A stretch of 64,000 bases of DNA from Ligustrum vulgare (Eukaryota > Streptophyta > Magnoliopsida > Lamiales > Oleaceae). Positions 55,777 to 64,000 of the stretch are shown piece after piece (within the stretch, counting starts at the first letter, position 1; the number at the start of each line of letters is the position of its first letter). Under the pieces are notes generated by a model. It was not told where the DNA came from, made no database searches, and worked only from the letters and a program-made list of their open reading frames with translations. The DNA is taken from the NCBI GenBank assembly GCA_963555705.1, contig OY743174.1:55264234-55328233 (forward strand), written 5' to 3'. The position numbers and the translations under genes are program-made.

Positions 55777-57996
55777 TAATATATAAAAGCAGCTGAGTTT
55801 TGACGGGAAAACTCAGTTTTTATTATATACACACTCCAAAATCAGCTTTTATTGTGTTCACACTGTTACTTCCACTTAAGTATTTTTATGGAGAATTTTT
55901 TTTGCTTATTTATATTTGGTTATTTGTATTTAAACCTCTCTTTTTAGAAAATTATTCTGATATTTTAATGTTTTGAATCTTAAAAATAAGTATTTGTGTT
56001 CAGTCATACAATAATGTTGAAGTTTTATTATGCATCTAATACTAAATAAACCTTATCGTATAATTTTTTTTATAAATAATCTTATTTTTTTCTTTAGTTG
56101 GTACATCTAAAACTTCGAGTTCATTTGTATTGCGTTCTATTAAATTAATTAAATTAATTAGTATTTTTATAGAAAGTTACATTTAATACGTAAATAAACT
56201 TTTACAATAATTGTGATATTTTATTGGTCTAAATCTTATGGATGAATAATTTCGTTCGATCATACAAATCTAATGTCTAATTTTCATTTTCATTTATATT
56301 GAATATTTAATCAAGTTGTATTAAATTTTGTTGTAAATAATCATACTTCGAAGTTCTTTGTTAAATATACATAATAACTTTCTTTTCTATATCAGATTAC
56401 TTATCAAAATAATTTTATTTACAATTAAATTTAATTATTATTTAATTTTTTATTCCAGAAAGTCTCATATCACATTTTTTAACATTAACGATTAACAAAT
56501 TTATTTATATTGCTTTGAAATTATATAGTTATTAATGATTTTTGTCCTAACTGTTAAGTCTAAATTTTATAATATAATTAACTATGACATGATATTAATT
56601 GTTATATTTTAATTCAATATTTATGATTCTTAAATTTCAACAACAATAAGTAAATTGTCTCACAATTGACTTAACTGAAAATTGAGATGATCAATGCTAT
56701 ATTATAATTTCCATCAGAAAACAATTAAGTTGTATAAATATTGCAAAAACCTATAATACCATGAATTTGATGTATCTTTGTCAATCTTACAATTTTAGTT
56801 TTTTTACTTTTTTATGATTATCGAATTCATTTTTTATACGTGTTATTTTTCATTGTCAATGGTCAAAATAGTAAATCTCATCTTTTATACGCACGATCTA
56901 TATTATTAATTGGTTCATCTATTGTTTAATTGTTCATAGTGCATGGACATTGGAGATTCTTTTAAGTGTTTATTTTTCAAGGCAAATTCTTGGTGCGAGG
57001 AGATAGTGGATAAGCGTTATAAAACATGTCGTAATCCAAAGTTCTCACTTTGCTGTGGGGTGAACACGGTTTGATTTGGGCGATTTGTAGTAATATTTTA
57101 AACCAAACCATTTAAAACGGTGTTCAATTTTTTTCAAACCAAACCAAACCTTTTAATTTTCTAAACAAAGCCAAATCAAACTTTTTTTATTTTTTATTTT
57201 TTATTTTATTTTATTTATTTTATTTATTTTGTTTTTTTTTGCGTTTTGGTGCTTAGGTCGGTTTGAAAAATGATGATTGGTTGGTGGACGATCGATGATA
57301 GCCAATATGATTTTCCTATTGTCGATGAAATTGTCGAATTGATTGTTGGTGGATTTTGATACACGACCTGGACACATGGATATCATTATTGCATCACATG
57401 GTGGACCTTTGCAGCGGATAAGGGAAGGACACAAGTTCTTCCTGAGAAATATTAATCATACACAGGGATTGTGCAATGGAACAATATTGATAGTTACAAA
57501 TTTGGCGACCATGTTCTAGAAGGTCAAATTCTTTTTGGCATCAATATAGGACACAAGTTCTTTATTCCAATGATATTATTGAGCTCTTTTGATTTTAAGA
57601 TACCTATTAGATTTCAAAGAAGATAATTTTCATTAATGGTACCCTATATCATGACTATCAATAAGGGTCGGGGACAATCATTCTCGCATGTGGGACTTCT
57701 TCTTAAACGGCTAATGATTACAAATGGACAACTTTATGTTGCGATTTCTAAGGTGACAAATCGTTTTGGATTAAAGATGTTGATTTGTGATAAGAATGGA
57801 AGACCAACAAAATCAACAAACAATATTGTGTACAAAGAAGTATTCTAGAATTTGTAGTCATATGAAACCAATAAATAATTATCTTATCTCTTACATGTGA
57901 AATTTATTTATTTTATCTAAAGAATTCATCTAATTTTACATTGAATTATATTTATCCAGACGTTTCTTCCCGTGCATCGCACGTGTGATTCACTAG
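55777..57996 (+). mobile_element. Helitron unit D with helicase relic
   Basis: Begins TAATATATAAAAGCAGCTG, the B-type start lacking its first six bases, directly after the CTAG of unit C. It ends with CGTGCATCGCACGTG, then CACTAG at 57996. It carries the best-preserved helicase relic (57470-57848). Confidence 0.82.
57470..57848 (+). pseudogene. Helitron Pif1-type helicase, C-terminal relic
   Basis: The second block (57636-57848) is open and reads MTINKGRGQSFSHVGLLLKR, then NGQLYVAISKVTNRFGLK and NNIVYKEVF before TAG, matching the last motifs of Helitron RepHel helicases. The preceding block (about 57470-57630) reads NIDSYKFGDHVLEGQILFG with FKIPIRFQRR, in frame with the next block but separated by TAA. 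Rep and most helicase domains are missing. Confidence 0.85.
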
Positions 57997-58984
57997 TAAT
58001 ATATAAAAGTAGCTGAGTCAACTTCATTGTTTCCCTCCAAAACTCTTGTGCTATGTGCAGATTTTTATTTATTTATTTATTTTCAATTTTTGGGGACTTC
58101 AATATTTATCATGTTCACAATACTCATATCTCTCATCCAATAATCAACTTCAAAAATAGTTGGGTCTTCAATATTTATTTGTTAATATTCTATTTATATT
58201 ATGTTCTAAATTTATCTGTTGGGGTTGCAATGTGTTAACTAATGTTGGGCTATTTAGAATAGCTTTGGGTTGGATAGATATTTTAATGATTTCGGCCGTT
58301 AAGTGAAGAAAAAACATATTATTCATGGGTCAGTATATATATTTGATGAAATTGTATATCACATTGTATAAAAAATAATAAAAACAAGAAACTAGAATTA
58401 TTTTTTTTTTAATTTGCTTTTACCGAGAAGTTGTTTTTTATTTTTTATAATATAAGAACGATAATTTGTTTGGTTTTACTTATTTATATTTGACTTTTTT
58501 TGTGTCAAAATCTCTCTTTTCATAAAAAAAAGTATTCTTCTAACGTTTTCAATCTTACAAATAAATATTTGTGTTCAGTTATACAAATTCAAAGTAGAAA
58601 TTTCAGTTAAAAATTATGTTGCAATTTTATTACTAGATAATATTCTCTCCGTTCTACGAAGATAGTCCACTATTTCTTTTTTGTCCGTCTCAAAAAGATA
58701 GTCTATTTTATTTTTTAAGATTGAAATTAACATTTTATATTCCTTTTTGTCCATAATCTGTGTGAAAATGAGTAGAGGACTATCTTTATGGGACGAAGGG
58801 AGTACTAAATTATAAATCACATCATACGTATAATTCTTTTATAAATAATCTTATTTTTAGTTATTGAGTACATCTAAAATTTGGAGCTCTTTTTTATAGC
58901 GTATTATTAAATATTTTTATAGATAATTACATTTAATACATAATTAATTTCTTATAATAATTGTGATATTTTATTGGTCTTAAT
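57997..58984 (+). mobile_element. Helitron unit E, truncated
   Basis: Starts TAATATATAAAAGTAGCTGA right after the CTAG of unit D. It repeats about 200 bp of the start of A, then the part of A around 52190-53010 including the MITE. Similarity stops near 58984 with no CTAG end. Confidence 0.75.
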
Positions 58985-59189
58985 TAAGTTCTCAAAGGCC
59001 AAGTATCAAAATGATGACTCCATTCGTTACACAATGCACGAACATATGTTAATTAGAAATCACACACACACACACTACTTTAAATGGGCCTTAAAGGGAC
59101 AACATTTTGAGACCATATTGTCCTTATAATTTTTTTGAAATTCCTTATACATCCTTAGTCATATAATTATTTTCCAATGTTTTATTAAT

Positions 59190-59457
59190 CTAAAATAATA
59201 TAAAAAATGTGGATGTGGAAAACATTTAATTTCTCATTTTACCCATATACTTTTATATTTATTATTAATATCCTTGACATTTAATTGATTTCCACTAATT
59301 ACGAATATTATTAATTAATATTTCTAAAATAATATAAAAAATGTGGATGTGGAAAACATTTAATTTCTCATTTTACCCATATACTTTTATGTTTATTATT
59401 AATATCCTTGACATTTAATTAATTTCCACTAAATATGAATATTATTAATTAATATTA
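59190..59457 (+). repeat. Tandem duplication of a 134-bp unit
   Basis: The unit starting CTAAAATAATATAAAAAATG occurs at 59190 and again at 59324 with few differences. Confidence 0.9.
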
Positions 59458-59694
59458 TTATTTAAAAAAATAAAGTTAATCAATTTTTACGAAACACAAA
59501 TATTATTATTAGTATACAATTAATAAAAAAAATAATAGAAAAATTCTTATATATAACTAAAAAATTATATAATATTACATATAAATAACTTGAAAAATAA
59601 CATAGATCAATAAGTTGATATTAGTATATACAATTTAATAAAAATAAAATTACATAATACAATTAGCTTTGTCTTTGAAATTAATATTTATGTC

Positions 59695-59697
<3 letters not shown>

Positions 59698-59773
<76 letters not shown>

Positions 59774-59802
59774 TCTACATAATTTAGTTCTCTAGAATGA
59801 AC

Positions 59803-59862
<60 letters not shown>

Positions 59863-59865
59863 GCT
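59698..59865 (+). repeat. Two long ATT microsatellites
   Basis: Runs of about 23 units (59698-59769) and about 18 units (59808-59861) separated by about 40 bp of unique sequence. The apparent frames of poly-Ile and poly-Asn across them are artefacts. Confidence 0.95.
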
Positions 59866-61499
59866 TAGTTGGACAATTGACAAATAGCATGGGGATTTTG
59901 ATTTTTGAAGTATAGATATTTAAAAAGATAATTTGTAGGATGAATATTGTCAGTTATTATAAGATATTAATGTTTATTAAATACAATTTTTAACAACAAA
60001 ATAAAGAATACATAAAATATTTAATATTTATCATATCATATCATATAATGTAAAAAGCACAAAATTATTTTAATCAAAATTCGCATCAACATGATCGGGT
60101 TTCATAACCGCACACGCAAGAAAGTGAAGTGCTTTATTATCTACATTATCAACAGTCATGCAAATTTTTTTGTTAATTCTCCAATCTTGAGATTACTTTT
60201 TTTCATTTTACCATACAAGTGCTCTATTAGTAATTTGTTAAATTAAATACGTACGGTTCAGTTGGATTTTTTAAATATCAAAACTTAAATTAAATCATTT
60301 TTAGATGTGTGAATTTTTTTCAATCCAAGTCAAATTAACCATTTAACTTTTTAAATCAAGCAAAACCAAACCAAATTTTAGTTCCATTTTGCTGTTTAAC
60401 CGTTTATTTATTCACCCTGCGTCTACTTAGAAATATACTCATCCTCTCAAATATTAAAGGTGGAAAACAATAACGCTTTAAAGCTTTTTTTACTAGTCCT
60501 CCAACCAAACCTAAAATGGTTCATTTGACATTTTTAATAATTTTCTCAAAACACTGATTATAATAACTTTTAAGCAAAGTTAATGAAAGGTAACTTCTTC
60601 ATAAAGTTTTTTCAAAAGAAACAAAAGTTCGACCAAACTGACTCTTTGGTAGTTTTTGATAAGGTAGATTTGTCTAGGAAGTAGGAATTCATTTGTCACT
60701 TTCATCTTTTTCTATTGTTTGATCGACAAGTTTTGCCTTAGAATTTTCTTACTTTTGTGAAAGTTGTGCAATTTCTTGTTCTTAAGGCAAATGAATTCTT
60801 AACTAATAAGTGATAATTGATTTTCACATTTACATGATAAACCATAAAAGTCTCATTTGATCATTTTTGTTATTGTCAATTGACTTATTTTTTCTCAGAA
60901 ATTAACATTATTATTATTAAATACATATATGTGAATAAAATAAAAAATAAATAAATATTTAAAATAACTAAATCTTATTTTATTTGTCATGAAAAATAAT
61001 ATCAATCAAACAATAAAAGTTAAAATTTTCCCACTTTTTTCACCTAAAAATTAAACTAATCAAACACATTAAACTTCCAATTTCCAAAAAATTCAATTCC
61101 CTTTAATTCGTTTTCTTTCCACCCAAATTTCAGCATTGCTATCAAACTTATCCTACTTGTTTTAGATTCTTACGTCTCACAGTAAACTGGATAAAGTCAT
61201 GTAAAGGAATTAATACAGTGGTTATGGAATGGCGGTATGGCATGTAAAATATGGCAAGCTATGCTTGTTAGTTTGGTTGTAACCAATATATTATCCAACA
61301 CAATTCTGTGAAGCACATACATATGTTGCCAACACAAGTTTCACAAGCAAGATTCAAACGAAATTATGTTGTTTTCCTTCTTGGTCAGAATAGGTAAAAT
61401 TGTATTCAATAACTTAATTTTCTCATCCCAAAAAAAGAAAAAGAAAAAAATCCGCTCTTCCCCGTCTTGAAGGCATGAAAATGCCTATAGACATCAAGC

Positions 61500-63815
<2,316 letters not shown>

Positions 63816-64000
63816 CTAACAAATAGGACAGAATATATTTTTTTGGTCAAATTTAACCACCAGCTCATATGCAACACAAATTTCCACGTGAAAAGACATA
63901 ACATTGGCAAAGGGAAATACAAAAATGCAAGGTGAGCTGTGAGCACAATGAGTTATTCAAAGCAAGACAAGCTAATCTCTGTTAGAATTGAATTGAAGAA

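Larger units (their letters stand above)
58985..61499. other. Intergenic DNA with tandem and simple repeats
   Basis: Holds the 134-bp tandem duplication, two long ATT runs and the likely 3' flank of the YY1-like gene. Around 60240-60420 and 57060-57200 are AAACCAAACC/GGTTTGG-rich segments that look like ends of one repeat family. No gene recognised. Confidence 0.6.

Noticed and set aside
57056..57250. Possible separate gene end in unit D
   Set aside because: AAACCAAACC-rich repetitive sequence and T/TA runs; no coding signal.
59650..59883. Protein of Ile and Asn repeats
   Set aside because: Translation of ATT microsatellites; not coding.

Overview
This is plant nuclear DNA, almost certainly from a eudicot. 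It is AT-rich, with intron-rich genes using GT-AG junctions, MITEs, Helitrons, nested LTR and DNA transposons, and long ATT microsatellites. The recognisable host proteins (CPSF73-I, a COBRA-like protein, an At4g06598-type bZIP protein, a YY1 zinc-finger factor and a triple DUF313-type B3 protein) are all plant families. I cannot name the species.

Layout. Positions 1-3.4 kb hold an unassigned stretch ending in a candidate first exon on the minus strand. Positions 3.5-14.5 kb hold CPSF73-I on the plus strand. Its 5'UTR intron carries a 6.7 kb Copia retrotransposon (4028-10708), which contains a hAT-type element, which contains a second hAT-type element; every layer has its target-site duplication. 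Positions 15031-26309 are one 11.3 kb Mutator-like element (MULE) with an exact 9-bp target duplication. It carries convergent genes: a MURA transposase on the plus strand and a multi-exon DUF1985/Ulp1-type gene on the minus strand. A short motif, GTGACC, fills its non-coding DNA. Just beyond it, 26.47-27.30 kb is a second copy of the CPSF73-I leader and first intron without the Copia insertion, followed by a triple-B3 gene (27910-29028). From 29 to 40 kb are MITEs, an LTR-like relic, a BRUTUS-like pseudogene fragment and composite repeats. Positions 40.2-43.0 kb hold the bZIP gene, and 43.7-46.6 kb a COBRA-like gene on the minus strand. From 46.6 to 61 kb is repeat-rich DNA: a solo LTR with 5-bp duplication (49914-50572), a head-to-tail Helitron array (51368 to about 58984) with a helicase relic, and old reverse-oriented Helitron ends. 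From 61.5 kb to the window end is the 3' part of a YY1-like gene on the minus strand.

The best candidate for an unusual system is the MULE. Its DUF1985/Ulp1 gene resembles the VANC anti-silencing genes of Arabidopsis VANDAL elements, whose proteins bind short motifs accumulated in their own non-coding DNA. Here GTGACC (about 42 exact copies in one 1.5 kb array, and clusters in introns and intergenic DNA) is strongly strand-biased, follows the transcription direction of the nearby gene, and also occurs inside the coding sequence as Gly-His-Lys repeats. Both genes now carry disabling changes, so this copy is probably a fossil of a system that may be active elsewhere in the genome.

Exon boundaries were placed by eye from reading frame, splice consensus and family knowledge. 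Repeat counts are also by eye.
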